Assembly: GCA_002477275.1 (NCBI GenBank)
Contig: DLOU01000001.1
Location: forward strand, 4,393 to 48,669
Direction: 5' to 3'
Source of the DNA: Caryophanales bacterium UBA7476
GTDB lineage: Bacteria > Bacillota_I > Bacilli_A > RF39 > UBA660
Length of the DNA stretch: 44,277 bases
The notes beneath the pieces were generated by a model, which worked only from the letters and a program-made list of their open reading frames with translations, was not told where the DNA came from and did not search any database. Below are positions 1-8,359 of this stretch, piece after piece. The translations under genes were made by a program, and so were the position numbers. The stretch's first letter is position 1; each line of letters begins with the position of its first letter.

Positions 1-479
1 TTAAAAACAAAAATACACTCTGCATCATATTTATTATTAGAAATTGCTTTTTTTAATGATAATCCCTTTAATTTACTGGCATTATATGAAAATGAATTTA
101 AATTAGAAACTTCATTTAAGTATACTATACCAACTTCTTTTTTTATCATTTTTAAATCATTCTGAATATTAAAAATTGCATCTTCAACTAGAACATCATC
201 AGAATCTAATGATATAATACAATATTCAGTCTTAACACTATCCAAAAATGTATTAAAAGCAGTATGCTTTCCACCATTACTTTTTTTTATATAATCTATT
301 TTAATTTTGTTTTGATTGATAAATTCATTAATTACTGTTTCTGAATCATCATTTGAACCATCATCTACAACACACCAAATAAAATTCTTATTAGTTTGTG
401 ATAATAAGCTCTCATAAACTTTCTTTAAATCTTCACATCTATTAAATGTTGGTGTAAATATAGTTATGTTTTTTTTCAT
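1..479 (-). CDS. GT2 glycosyltransferase, partial (3' end beyond window)
   Basis: Reading leftward from an ATG at 479, the frame is open to the window edge and gives 159 visible residues. The N-terminus has the beta-strand and nucleotide-binding pattern of a GT-A family 2 glycosyltransferase: a TPTFNR segment at residues 9-14, VVDDGS at 37-42, GGKH at 69-72 and a metal-binding DSD at 92-94. Such enzymes add a sugar from a nucleotide donor at the inner face of the membrane, here presumably to a capsule repeat unit. The start codon overlaps the stop of the preceding glycosyltransferase by four bases (ATGA), so the two are translationally coupled in the capsule operon. Donor sugar and acceptor cannot be told from sequence. 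Confidence 0.88.
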   Translation of the reverse strand, partial: MKKNITIFTPTFNRCEDLKKVYESLLSQTNKNFIWCVVDDGSNDDSETVINEFINQNKIKIDYIKKSNGGKHTAFNTFLDSVKTEYCIISLDSDDVLVEDAIFNIQNDLKMIKKEVGIVYLNEVSNLNSFSYNASKLKGLSLKKAISNNKYDAECIFVF

Positions 480-1480
480 CCAATCACCCTTTTCAACTGT
501 TTTTTTAATAAATAAACTAAATATTTAACTTTAAATTTTAAATATACATTTTTTTTATAATAACAAATTTGATTTTTTTTAATAAAATTAATAATTTCAT
601 ATTCTCCAAATCTCTTAATTATAATATTTAATAATTCATCAAGTTCGCTTTTATACTTTTTATAAGGAAGTTTAGCAAAATTTATTAATACTAGATTAGA
701 AATATCATTAGAAATACTATTTTCTAGTTCAAACTTTAAATTATATTTATTACAATTCAAATAAATGTAATTATTAGTATCTATAATATCAATAATTTGT
801 TTAATTGACTTTTCCTTATTCACATTATTCATAACACTTTGACTATTTATAACATAATTATATAATGGCATAGAACAAATGAATAAATTTTTTGAAACAG
901 ATAATACATCATAATTAAATTTTCTATCTTCAGCATATTTTTTATTCTCATCAAATCTAATATTAAATAACAATTCTTTCTTAACAACCATATTCCATAT
1001 AGATGAAAAATCATTATTTAATAATATATTTGGATATACTTTAGAAATATAATCTTCTTTAAAAATTATTTGATCTGTCATGCAATGAAATTTATACTCT
1101 TTTTTTATTGTTCCAATCTTTTTACTATAACTATATTTCAAACAATCAATATCATTAGAATTTAATATATTCATAATTGTTGATAAAGTATTTAACTCAA
1201 TAAAATCATCAGCATCAATAAAAGTAATATATTCCCCAGTTGATTTTTCTATTCCATAATTTCTAGCATGTGAAACCCCTTTATTAGAAATATTATACAA
1301 GAAAAATGAACTCTTATCTTGTATAAAATTATTAACAACCAAATCAGATTCATCGGTTGAACCATCATTAACGATGATAACTTCATAATTATTATAATCT
1401 TGTGCAAAAATAGATTTTAAACAACCAATTATATAATTTTTAGAATTATACATCGGAATAATTATAGAAATTTTTTTCAT
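476..1480 (-). CDS. GT2 family glycosyltransferase of the capsule locus
   Basis: This 334-residue protein has a family 2 GT-A fold in its first half: IIIPMYNS at residues 6-13, a nucleotide-binding NDGS at 38-41 and a DAD metal site at 89-91. The second half is lysine-rich and less conserved, typical of capsule glycosyltransferases with one C-terminal amphipathic membrane-associated region. It probably transfers one sugar during assembly of the lipid-linked capsule repeat. The start lies inside the 3' end of the polymerase gene, overlapping it by 35 bases, and its SD (GGAGG, nine bases upstream) is read as coding sequence by that gene. Its own stop overlaps the next glycosyltransferase start. 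Substrate is unknown. Confidence 0.9.
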   Translation of the reverse strand: MKKISIIIPMYNSKNYIIGCLKSIFAQDYNNYEVIIVNDGSTDESDLVVNNFIQDKSSFFLYNISNKGVSHARNYGIEKSTGEYITFIDADDFIELNTLSTIMNILNSNDIDCLKYSYSKKIGTIKKEYKFHCMTDQIIFKEDYISKVYPNILLNNDFSSIWNMVVKKELLFNIRFDENKKYAEDRKFNYDVLSVSKNLFICSMPLYNYVINSQSVMNNVNKEKSIKQIIDIIDTNNYIYLNCNKYNLKFELENSISNDISNLVLINFAKLPYKKYKSELDELLNIIIKRFGEYEIINFIKKNQICYYKKNVYLKFKVKYLVYLLKKQLKRVIG

Positions 1481-2753
1481 TTTTATATACCTCCATAAAC
1501 ATAAAAATTAATATCAATAATACTGAAGATATCATAATTTGGCTTCTAAAGAACTCACCTTTAGTGTTAGCAATAATGAAATACATAATAATTAAATTAC
1601 ACATACTATTCTCAAATATATTTTTTTTAGAATTCATCTTGATTTTTTTTATAAAAATAAATACCGAATTATAAAGAAATAATACTGAAAAAACACCAGT
1701 CATAAACAAATCATTAATAAATCCAATATCAGAAGAAAGCTCATAACCATAATTAATTCCAGCATGACCATAAATTCTATACCCTGCACCAAATATATAA
1801 TTCAAAAATCCTCTAGGCAAATTTATCATATTTAATAAATAACCTGTTTCAGTGGAAGTTTTATCCCCATTAAAAAATGCTATTATATCGTAAAATGCAT
1901 GATTAAGAAGACTCAATGTACCTGGTAAATATTTTAATATTAAATAATAAAGAATATATAGAGAGAAAGTACATATTAAAGATATTTTTATAAAAGAAAT
2001 TATTTTTCCTTTTATAAGCAAGTCCATAATTATCAAATAAAGAACGCAAATAAGATAAATTAATATTCCAGTTCTTCCATTTAAAAAAGAGGTCGAAAAA
2101 ATCATTAAAGAAGCTAAAAAATACTTTTTTTCTTTATACTTTATCGCATAATTAAATGTAAATACAGCAAGTAAAGAAGACATTATCTGAAAGCTATATG
2201 TATAATTACCATCGCAAAAACCATAAAGTCTCCAATTAGATATATATATATTATAATCATTATTTCCCTTATAAAACATATTTAAAGCCACATTTTTTAG
2301 AGATGGGAAAAAAATCATACTAATAGCAATAATAGACTGAAATAAAGCTAAATCTATTATAAATTTATATTTTTTTTCTTTGGAATAATTAAATTTTTCT
2401 AACTCAATGTATATCAGGATACAACCTAAACATAACAAGATTGGGAGCATATTTTGAACTATTCTAAGACTACGAAAATCATATAAATCAGTTCCAGCAA
2501 TCAACGTTCTTATAAAATAATATAATGTGAATAAAACATTTAGTGCAACAAAAGTAACAAATATATTTGATTTCAATATTTCAGTTAGCCTTTTTGAGTT
2601 AATATTTCTAATAAAAAATACAACTGTCAAAATTAAATATATAACCAAACCATTTAAATTTATATAAAATGAAAAATCTGGCATATAAATCAAGAAAAAA
2701 CCATATAAGAATAATAATAATTTTATTGGATTAATTTCTATTTTCTTTTTCAT
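1446..2753 (-). CDS. Wzy-like O-antigen/capsule polymerase (multipass membrane protein)
   Basis: The 435-residue protein is almost entirely hydrophobic, with about ten to twelve predicted membrane segments and one larger extracytoplasmic loop in the C-terminal half (roughly residues 280-345, containing GNDKTSTETG and a glycine/tyrosine-rich stretch). That layout is characteristic of Wzy/O-antigen ligase-like polymerases, which join lipid-linked repeat units outside the membrane. Sequence identity in this family is very low, so the call rests on topology and on its place between glycosyltransferases in a capsule operon. It starts two bases after the stop of the double glycosyltransferase and overlaps the next gene by 35 bases. 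A flippase-like role is less likely because the large loop and segment count fit a polymerase better. Confidence 0.75.
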   Translation of the reverse strand: MKKKIEINPIKLLLFLYGFFLIYMPDFSFYINLNGLVIYLILTVVFFIRNINSKRLTEILKSNIFVTFVALNVLFTLYYFIRTLIAGTDLYDFRSLRIVQNMLPILLCLGCILIYIELEKFNYSKEKKYKFIIDLALFQSIIAISMIFFPSLKNVALNMFYKGNNDYNIYISNWRLYGFCDGNYTYSFQIMSSLLAVFTFNYAIKYKEKKYFLASLMIFSTSFLNGRTGILIYLICVLYLIIMDLLIKGKIISFIKISLICTFSLYILYYLILKYLPGTLSLLNHAFYDIIAFFNGDKTSTETGYLLNMINLPRGFLNYIFGAGYRIYGHAGINYGYELSSDIGFINDLFMTGVFSVLFLYNSVFIFIKKIKMNSKKNIFENSMCNLIIMYFIIANTKGEFFRSQIMISSVLLILIFMFMEVYKNEKNFYNYSDV

Positions 2754-2755
2754 CT

Positions 2756-4903
2756 CTACAACTCCCTATAAAGTTTATCTAATTTATTAAAATAACTAGA
2801 ATAATTTTCTAATTGTTTGGCCTTTAATTTAGCTTTAGTTGATTTTTTATTATAGATATCAGAATTTTCAATTAGCATTTCAAGTTCATTTACATATTCA
2901 TCTACAGTACTACACAAATGTCCACAATCATTATCAACAATATTTTTTAGACCACCAACATTTGAAACAATACATGGTAGACCTAAAGTTAACGCTTCAA
3001 ATGCAACTAATCCAAATCCTTCATATTTACTGCATAATAGAAAAATTTTAGATTTTGCTAAATATTGATAAGGATTATCACTAAAACCTACAAATTGAAT
3101 ATTCTGTTGTAAATGTTCAATTTCAACAATTTCATTCAAATCATCTAATAATGATCCACTTCCAACCCAAACAGCTCTTATATTTTTTTTCTTTTGCTTA
3201 ATTTTTTTTATAATTTGAATAAATAAATATGGATTCTTAACATCTTCAACTCTTCCGACACAGCAAAAATCAAATTTCTTTTTATCATTAATATTGCATT
3301 TTTCTAATATCCTATCGCAACTTATTGGATTTTCTACACAAATAATTTTTTTTCTAATAATTTTTGAAAAAATATACTCTTTTTCAATTGATTCCGAAAC
3401 AATTAAAATTTTTTTTGCTTTTAAACTAGATAATAGGAAAATAAATGACTTAATATTAATTTTTTTTAACCATTCAGGATTTTGATGTATATGACTAATA
3501 ATAGGTATTTTACCAGAAGAAAGACTTGAAATGAAACTAGGAGTAAAGTCATGAGAATGAATTAATTTTGGCTTAGTTTTTTTAATAATTCTTCTTATCT
3601 CTCTAACATTCATTTTAGAAATCAATTCATAATTAATCTGTCTTTTTATTAACTCATCTACAATAGGTCCATCTTTAGTTACATAGATATGATCAAAGTC
3701 AGAAGATGAATTTTCTATTATTTGACATGAAACACTTTCTAGTCCAGAAAAAACATTTGAATTTGTTAAATGAACTATTTTTTTTTTATTTTTTTTTATA
3801 TAATAATTTTCCAATTTAATAATTTCTTTTTCTATATTGAAACCATATTTTGATACTTCTTCTTTAGTATCATGTTTTTTATATTTTTTTTCATCTTTTA
3901 AAATAGCATCAGCCCATTCTTCAGCAGAATTTTCCAAACTCATAAATACTGTTGAATCTAGCACTTTTGTTTCTTTAGTCATATCGTTAGATAAATAACA
4001 TAAATTACCTGACGCTTGTGCTTCAACACCAACTACTGGTAATCCTTCATACAATGACGGTAATAGAAAAACATCAAATGCTTGATATAATTCTGCAGCA
4101 TCACTTCTTTGGCCTAAAAATCTTACACAATCATTTAAGTTTAAATTATTAACTTTTTCTTTCATTTCATCCATTAGTGGTCCTTGACCTGCTAATAAAA
4201 GAACTGAATTATTATTTTTCTTATAAATTTCATTAAAAATATCTAATAAAAAGCTATGATTTTTTTGTTCGACAAATCTACCTATGTGTCCTATTACTAA
4301 AGTATCATTGTTAATACTTAACTCTTTTCTTTTTTTCTCTCCTACTTTTTTGTCAAACCTAAACTTATCAAGATCTATTGCATTATTTAAAAGATAAACA
4401 TTTCCATTGTTATATTCTTTGTCCCCAAATAACCATCTACCAGCTAGTTCTGAACAACACATATAATCAGTTGCAAAAATCTTACTAAAAGGTCTTAATA
4501 CTTGTTTTAGCATATTTTTCTTTTTTTCTTTCTTATTTGTAGTACTATGAGAATGAGCAATTCTAACAGGCACTCCTGCACTTTTAGCAGCCCATAAACT
4601 AAATACTGATAAAGTATTAATATGAGAATGAACTATTTTATAATTACCTTCTTTTAATACTTTCTTTAACTCTTTATGATATTTAAAAACTTTTTGATAT
4701 GGCGGAATAAGTATTACTTTACCACCCAATTTTTCTATTTCTTCATATGGAATATTAGTAGAATCATCATCACAAATAAAATCAAATTGTATTTTTGAGT
4801 GATCAATATGTCTATAGTAATTCATTACTACAGCTTCTACTCCTCCACCAACCCATTTACCAATAATTTGAGCTATTCTAATCGGTTCGTTTTTCTTTGA
4901 CAT
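2756..4903 (-). CDS. Double-module GT4 glycosyltransferase (two fused GT-B enzymes)
   Basis: The protein (715 residues) contains two complete GT4-type glycosyltransferases in a row. Module 1 (about residues 5-365) begins with a GGxE-type donor loop (WVGGGVEAVV) and has the E-x7-E motif EGLPVVGVE near residue 290. Module 2 (about 370-715) repeats the plan, with NVFSGLESV at its start, FCCVGRVEDVKNP in the middle and a second E-x7-E motif, EGFGLVAFE, near residue 650. Both therefore look catalytically competent and could add two sugars in sequence. The start chosen is the ATG at 4903, preceded by AAGGTGA; a TTG 18 bases upstream lies within that SD region. A strong hairpin separates it from the acetyltransferase gene upstream. 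Confidence 0.88.
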   Translation of the reverse strand: MSKKNEPIRIAQIIGKWVGGGVEAVVMNYYRHIDHSKIQFDFICDDDSTNIPYEEIEKLGGKVILIPPYQKVFKYHKELKKVLKEGNYKIVHSHINTLSVFSLWAAKSAGVPVRIAHSHSTTNKKEKKKNMLKQVLRPFSKIFATDYMCCSELAGRWLFGDKEYNNGNVYLLNNAIDLDKFRFDKKVGEKKRKELSINNDTLVIGHIGRFVEQKNHSFLLDIFNEIYKKNNNSVLLLAGQGPLMDEMKEKVNNLNLNDCVRFLGQRSDAAELYQAFDVFLLPSLYEGLPVVGVEAQASGNLCYLSNDMTKETKVLDSTVFMSLENSAEEWADAILKDEKKYKKHDTKEEVSKYGFNIEKEIIKLENYYIKKNKKKIVHLTNSNVFSGLESVSCQIIENSSSDFDHIYVTKDGPIVDELIKRQINYELISKMNVREIRRIIKKTKPKLIHSHDFTPSFISSLSSGKIPIISHIHQNPEWLKKINIKSFIFLLSSLKAKKILIVSESIEKEYIFSKIIRKKIICVENPISCDRILEKCNINDKKKFDFCCVGRVEDVKNPYLFIQIIKKIKQKKKNIRAVWVGSGSLLDDLNEIVEIEHLQQNIQFVGFSDNPYQYLAKSKIFLLCSKYEGFGLVAFEALTLGLPCIVSNVGGLKNIVDNDCGHLCSTVDEYVNELEMLIENSDIYNKKSTKAKLKAKQLENYSSYFNKLDKLYREL

Positions 4904-4925
4904 TTTATTCACCTTCTTCAAAACA

Positions 4926-4973
4926 AAAGATACACATAAGTTAAGGATAGTCTTTCTCCATGTGTATCTTTTA
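4926..4973 (-). terminator. Intrinsic terminator or attenuator inside the capsule operon
   Basis: A perfect 13-bp stem (4926-4938 pairing with 4961-4973) encloses a 22-base loop. On the minus strand the 3' arm runs into TTTTGTTTT. It lies after the acetyltransferase gene and ends only about ten bases before the SD of the double glycosyltransferase, so readthrough at this hairpin would decide how much of the downstream glycosyltransferase set is made. No convincing promoter is visible between the hairpin and that gene. Confidence 0.62.
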
Positions 4974-4999
4974 TTATGCTTTGTTACCCCTAAATTCTT

Positions 5000-5506
5000 T
5001 TACTTTTTAAATATTAAATCTTTTTTACTTTTTATTGATACATGATTACTTAATTTTTCTAAATAATCACCATCTATAAATTCTTGTACTCTATCCTTTT
5101 GAAGTAAATAATAATTAATATTCCCTATTGTAGTTACTTTAACTCCAACCTTATTAATACTTATATTAGCTGCTTCATTATCATTCTTTACTTCAAGAAG
5201 AACAAATCTATCAAAATCCATATCATGTAATTTTTCAAGTACTTCAGTTCCAACGCCTTTATTTCTATATTCTTCTTTTAATCCAATATCTAAGAAATAA
5301 AAGTATTGATTACCTTTTTCGATAACTAAATTAGCAAATCCTATATCTTTATTATTCTTTCTAATCATGAAAGAAAATCTACTACTAGCTAGTCTATCAA
5401 TTCTATCTTTGAAGACTTCACTAATATATCTATCTCCTCTCATATAATTAGCTATCTTACATAACTCTTTATAATCATTTGATACATCAACAAGTTTTGT
5501 TGTCAT
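5000..5506 (-). CDS. GNAT-family N-acetyltransferase
   Basis: A 168-residue protein with the GNAT acetyl-CoA-binding motif A at residues 79-90 (RNKGVG matching R/Q-x-x-G-x-G/A), followed by the usual helix and a motif B-like segment (ANISINKVGV). The family moves an acetyl group from acetyl-CoA to an amine on a small molecule, sugar or protein. Its position between the priming sugar transferase (7 bases away) and the other glycosyltransferases suggests it acetylates an amino sugar destined for the polysaccharide. That role is inferred only from context, and the substrate cannot be read from sequence. It is the last gene before the internal hairpin of the operon. Confidence 0.85.
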   Translation of the reverse strand: MTTKLVDVSNDYKELCKIANYMRGDRYISEVFKDRIDRLASSRFSFMIRKNNKDIGFANLVIEKGNQYFYFLDIGLKEEYRNKGVGTEVLEKLHDMDFDRFVLLEVKNDNEAANISINKVGVKVTTIGNINYYLLQKDRVQEFIDGDYLEKLSNHVSIKSKKDLIFKK

Positions 5507-5513
5507 CTTTAAT

Positions 5514-6185
5514 CTATTCTGCTCCTTTATGAAGTAAAACCGCTGTAAAAGTCTTAAAGAATATTTTAATATCCATCTTTAAGCTACAATGATTAGAATA
5601 ATAGCTTTCAAGTTCTAATCTCTTTTCAAATGTAGTTGCACTTCTTCCATTTACTTGCCAATAACCTGTTAAACCAGGTTTAGTCTTTACTATAGAGTCG
5701 AAGTATGGTCCCATATCTTCTTTTTCTCTTGGAAGATAAGGTCTATTACCTATTAAACTCATATCACCTTTTAAAATGTTAATTAATTGTGGTAATTCAT
5801 CAATTGATGTTTTTCTAATAATCTTACCAACCTTAGTAATTCTTGGATCATTCTTTAATTTCTTAGTCTTTTTATATTCATCAGCAGCAATTGGATCCAT
5901 CTTTAACGTATTAGTAAGAATATCTTCACTATCTACCAACATACTTCTAAACTTATAGAACTTAAATTCTTTTCCATCTTTACCAATTCTTTTTTGAGAA
6001 TAAAATATAGTGTGAAAATCTCCAGTTAACATATAAGCCAACTTAACGAAAATAATACAAGGTACTAAGAAAATCATTCCAACCAAAGAAACACATATAT
6101 CAAAAGTTCTTTTAATTCCAAAATATACTTTTTCTTTTACTGAAACTTTTTCTCCTGTAATTGTATTAGCAACTGCTTCATTCAT
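5514..6185 (-). CDS. Priming undecaprenyl-phosphate sugar-1-phosphate transferase
   Basis: This is a bacterial sugar transferase of the monotopic RfbP/WcaJ-C-terminal/EpsL type (223 residues). A single hydrophobic reentrant helix (about residues 28-53) is followed by the cytoplasmic catalytic domain with KFRSM (78-82), the DE of TSIDELPQL (126-134), SLIGNRPY (143-150) and KPGLTG (169-174). Such enzymes start repeat-unit synthesis by placing a sugar-1-phosphate on undecaprenyl phosphate. The start at 6185 is preceded by a strong SD, GGGAGGGG. An in-frame ATG 102 bases further upstream would run into the kinase gene and lacks family similarity. GNRP replaces the more common GPRP, a tolerated variant. 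Confidence 0.92.
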   Translation of the reverse strand: MNEAVANTITGEKVSVKEKVYFGIKRTFDICVSLVGMIFLVPCIIFVKLAYMLTGDFHTIFYSQKRIGKDGKEFKFYKFRSMLVDSEDILTNTLKMDPIAADEYKKTKKLKNDPRITKVGKIIRKTSIDELPQLINILKGDMSLIGNRPYLPREKEDMGPYFDSIVKTKPGLTGYWQVNGRSATTFEKRLELESYYSNHCSLKMDIKIFFKTFTAVLLHKGAE

Positions 6186-6201
6186 AATACCCCTCCCGTT
6201 T

Positions 6202-6951
6202 TTATCTTCTTCTCGATTTTCTTCTTGATTTTTTCTTTTTTGTTCCATCTTCACTATAGTAATAATAATCATTACAGTAATATCCATAATAACTATTATC
6301 TTTTGTAGAAGCTTTATTTATTACTACTCCTGTAATTGGTGCTTCTATTTGTTCAAATGATTTCTTAGCTTTTTCTAAACTTTCAACTTTAGTCTTCTTA
6401 TTAGAAATAACTAATATATTAGCATCACTTTGTTTAGTAAGTACTAATGTATCACTTAACCCTATAATTGGTGGACAGTCAAGTATAATTATATCAAACA
6501 TTCTCTTAAGTTCAAAGAGTAAATTTTCATTATTTTCAGAATTTAATAATTCTACTGGATTAGGTGGTGTAGGACCAGCAGGTATTAAACTAACATTTTT
6601 AACTCCAGTTTCAACTATATATTCATCTAAATCTTCACCTTTTTTATTATAATTTAGTATTAAATTTGAATAACCTTTAGTACCCATATTATTAACACCA
6701 AATATATCATGTTGTCTACCTCTTCTTAAATCACAGTCTACAATAAGTACTTTCTTATCTTCATGTGCATAAGCAACTGCAAGATTAGCTGCTATAAAGC
6801 TTTTTCCATCTCCAGCTTCTGGTGATGTAATTATAACTGTTCTCATATTTCCTGATATATTAGCAAACCCAAGGTTAGTACGGATAGTTTTAATAGCTTC
6901 ACTAAACATTGATTTAGGATTTGAATTCATTATTAAATCAGTTGTTCTCAT
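6202..6951 (-). CDS. Capsular BY-kinase (CpsD/CapB/EpsB-type tyrosine kinase)
   Basis: A 249-residue cytoplasmic bacterial tyrosine kinase with the family's three nucleotide motifs: Walker A SPEAGDGKS (43-51), Walker A' VLIVDCDLRRG (68-78) and Walker B IIILDCP (154-160). The C-terminal tail (221-232) holds eight tyrosines in twelve residues, the autophosphorylation cluster, followed by a lysine/arginine-rich end. In Gram-positive bacteria this kinase is separate from its membrane activator, which is the product of the adjacent upstream gene (5 bases away). Together they control chain length and export of capsule. The expected counterpart phosphatase is not in this operon but encoded at 14.3-15.0 kb. 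Confidence 0.94.
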   Translation of the reverse strand: MRTTDLIMNSNPKSMFSEAIKTIRTNLGFANISGNMRTVIITSPEAGDGKSFIAANLAVAYAHEDKKVLIVDCDLRRGRQHDIFGVNNMGTKGYSNLILNYNKKGEDLDEYIVETGVKNVSLIPAGPTPPNPVELLNSENNENLLFELKRMFDIIILDCPPIIGLSDTLVLTKQSDANILVISNKKTKVESLEKAKKSFEQIEAPITGVVINKASTKDNSYYGYYCNDYYYYSEDGTKKKKSRRKSRRR

Positions 6952-6956
6952 TTCTA

Positions 6957-7619
6957 TTACCCCCTATCCTTTTCTTCAGGTACAATACCTATTACTGTTA
7001 AACCAAGTTTATTTTCAACTACGTCACTTGATTTAATAGTAATATCAAAATAATACATTACAAATACTACTCCAAATGTAAGTACTATTCCAATTCCTAA
7101 AAATATAACATTATCTTTTAAATGATTAACATTGTAAGCATTATTATTAACTACTGCTTTATCAACTACACTAACGTTCTCTAAATGATATAAATCTTTA
7201 ATTTCTTTAGAGAAAGTTTCAGCTATTTGATCAGCTATAATAGCAGCTTTCTTTTTATTTTCATTAGAAACTGTTATTTTAATAATTTCTGTATCTCCTA
7301 CTGCTTCTACTTTAATCATGCTTGAAAGTTCAGATACAGTATAGTCAAGATTTAATTCTTTAATAACTTGATTTAATACTCTACGACTCTTAATAATTTC
7401 TGTATAAGTAGTAACTAAGTTTTTATTAAGTTGTACTTCTGTTGTATTAGTAGTTTTCTCATTAACTAATAAAACTGTAGTATTACTTTGATACATTGGT
7501 GTTTTAAAGAAAATTGAGTATACATTACCAGCTATTAATATTACTCCTATAACTATTAATATTCCTATTATTTTTGATTTGAAATAACTAAATACTTCAA
7601 CTAAATTGATTTCTTCCAC
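6957..7619 (-). CDS. Capsule chain-length regulator / kinase activator (Wzz/CpsC/CapA-type)
   Basis: The 220-residue protein has the Wzz-family layout: a short cytoplasmic N-terminus (EEINLVEVF), a first membrane helix at about 18-38, an extracytoplasmic domain of some 130 residues, and a second membrane helix near 173-195 followed by a short cytoplasmic end that activates the separate tyrosine kinase. It is the first gene of the capsule operon. I place the start at the GTG at 7619, because AAGGGGAG sits seven bases upstream. A TTG 18 bases earlier would begin inside this SD. A consensus promoter lies just upstream at 7650-7678. Confidence 0.9.
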   Translation of the reverse strand: MEEINLVEVFSYFKSKIIGILIVIGVILIAGNVYSIFFKTPMYQSNTTVLLVNEKTTNTTEVQLNKNLVTTYTEIIKSRRVLNQVIKELNLDYTVSELSSMIKVEAVGDTEIIKITVSNENKKKAAIIADQIAETFSKEIKDLYHLENVSVVDKAVVNNNAYNVNHLKDNVIFLGIGIVLTFGVVFVMYYFDITIKSSDVVENKLGLTVIGIVPEEKDRG

Positions 7620-7649
7620 GAATACACTCCCCTTCAATTAGCACGTCTT

Positions 7650-7678
7650 ATTATAAACGAAAACACCCTAAAAGTCAA
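7650..7678 (-). promoter_or_regulatory. Sigma-70 promoter of the capsule operon
   Basis: On the minus strand TTGACT (7673-7678) and TATAAT (7650-7655) are separated by exactly 17 bases. The leader to the GTG start at 7619 would be about 25 bases and contains only the SD, leaving little room for leader-based control. Confidence 0.85.
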
Positions 7679-7844
7679 TATGAAAAATGTCAAATTAAGC
7701 CTGAAAATAACAAATTCATATAAATTTATATAAATTGACATAAAAAAATAACTAAATCTACATATTTAGCTATTATTTTTTATTTATAATTTTTTTGTTT
7801 TTGTTAGATTAATTTAAGAATAATACATTAAAGAAGATAAGAAG
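7679..7844. other. AT-rich intergenic region between capsule promoter and phage-like scar
   Basis: No gene is visible here. On the plus strand TTGACA at 7735-7740 and TACATA at 7759-7764 (18-base spacing) could be a weak promoter for the DinD-like remnant. An imperfect hairpin (about 7742-7780, arms TAACTAAAT and ATTTAGCTA) sits over its expected transcription start. The region is too AT-rich for either to be more than a suggestion. Confidence 0.3.
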
Positions 7845-8175
7845 ATGAATGAAATAAAAGAATATACAGATAAAATTATTTGAAAATATAAAACATATAG
7901 ATGAAGATGGTATCGAATATTGGTTAGCAAGAGAATTGATGCCTATATTAGGATATACATTATGGCAAAATTTTCATGGAATAATTAAAACTACTATGAA
8001 AAATTGCAGTAATAGTAATTATAATGTTTCAGACCATTTTATTGATGTCAATAAAATGGTCAATATTGGTTCAAAAACTAAGAGAAAAATTCAAGACTAT
8101 AAATTGTCTAGATATGCTTGTTACATAATCGTACTTAATTGCGACACCACTGGTGACGCAATTAGTCCGAAATAA
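7845..8175 (+). pseudogene. DinD-like (DNA-damage-inducible protein D family) gene remnant, frameshifted and truncated
   Basis: The remnant begins at ATG 7845 (MNEIKEYTDKI) and hits TGA at 7881. One base out of frame, from about 7879, it continues with sequence matching the N-terminal 100 residues of DinD-family proteins: FENIKHIDEDGIEYW, LGYTLWQNF, the conserved HF followed by MVNIGS, and the strongly conserved LSRYACY. DinD proteins, often found on prophages, are about 270 residues. Here similarity stops at LNCD, where the family normally continues NGDP...QTYFA, and a stop follows at 8173. The end of similarity falls exactly on a 25-bp palindrome. A single-base indel plus loss of about 60% of the gene make function unlikely. 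Confidence 0.82.
8138..8162. repeat. 25-bp palindrome P1 (family shared with 9293-9317)
   Basis: The sequence reads ATTGCGACACCA, a central C, then TGGTGACGCAAT. Eleven of twelve position pairs are complementary (one A-A mismatch); one extra flanking pair extends it to 8137-8163. No T-run follows on either strand, so it is not a terminator. It matches the palindrome at 9293-9317 at 19 of 25 positions. Confidence 0.8.
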
Positions 8176-8234
8176 TATATTAAATAATAAAAATAATAAT
8201 ATAAAAATTAAAGTTTATAACAACAAGAACATTG

Positions 8235-8254
8235 GCTTTCTGAAGTCAGAAAGC
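8235..8254. repeat. Short perfect palindrome P2
   Basis: Arms GCTTTCTGA (8235-8243) and TCAGAAAGC (8246-8254) are exact reverse complements around a two-base centre. There is no T-run on either side. It is unrelated in sequence to P1. With only two bases between the arms it suits a symmetric DNA-binding site better than an RNA hairpin. Confidence 0.6.
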
Positions 8255-8267
8255 AAATAAATATATA

Positions 8268-8313
8268 TTGACACTAATATACAATTTGTCAGCATCGACA
8301 AATTGTATATAAA
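8268..8313 (+). promoter_or_regulatory. Candidate promoter with overlapping operator-like dyad (P3) for the KilA-N gene
   Basis: A perfect inverted repeat has arms ATACAATTTGTC (8279-8290) and GACAAATTGTAT (8297-8308) around six bases. It overlaps a possible promoter, TTGTCA (8286-8291) with TATAAA (8308-8313) at 16-base spacing. A TTGACA at 8268-8273 lies just upstream without a good -10 partner. A dyad covering promoter elements is how phage repressors usually bind, so it may be an operator controlling the KilA-N gene that begins at 8360. The dyad is directly visible; its role is inferred. Confidence 0.4.
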
Positions 8314-8359
8314 TGTAAACAAAGAGAAAAAGAAAAATAAAATAAAGGAAGATAAGAAA

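Noticed and set aside
2839..3485. Two short plus-strand frames inside the double glycosyltransferase
   Set aside because: They lie antisense to conserved GT4 sequence, without an SD.
6186..6287. Upstream extension of the priming sugar transferase into the kinase gene
   Set aside because: The extension is antisense-free but low complexity and lacks an SD, while the ATG at 6185 has a very strong one; the extension is only the kinase's C-terminal region in another frame.
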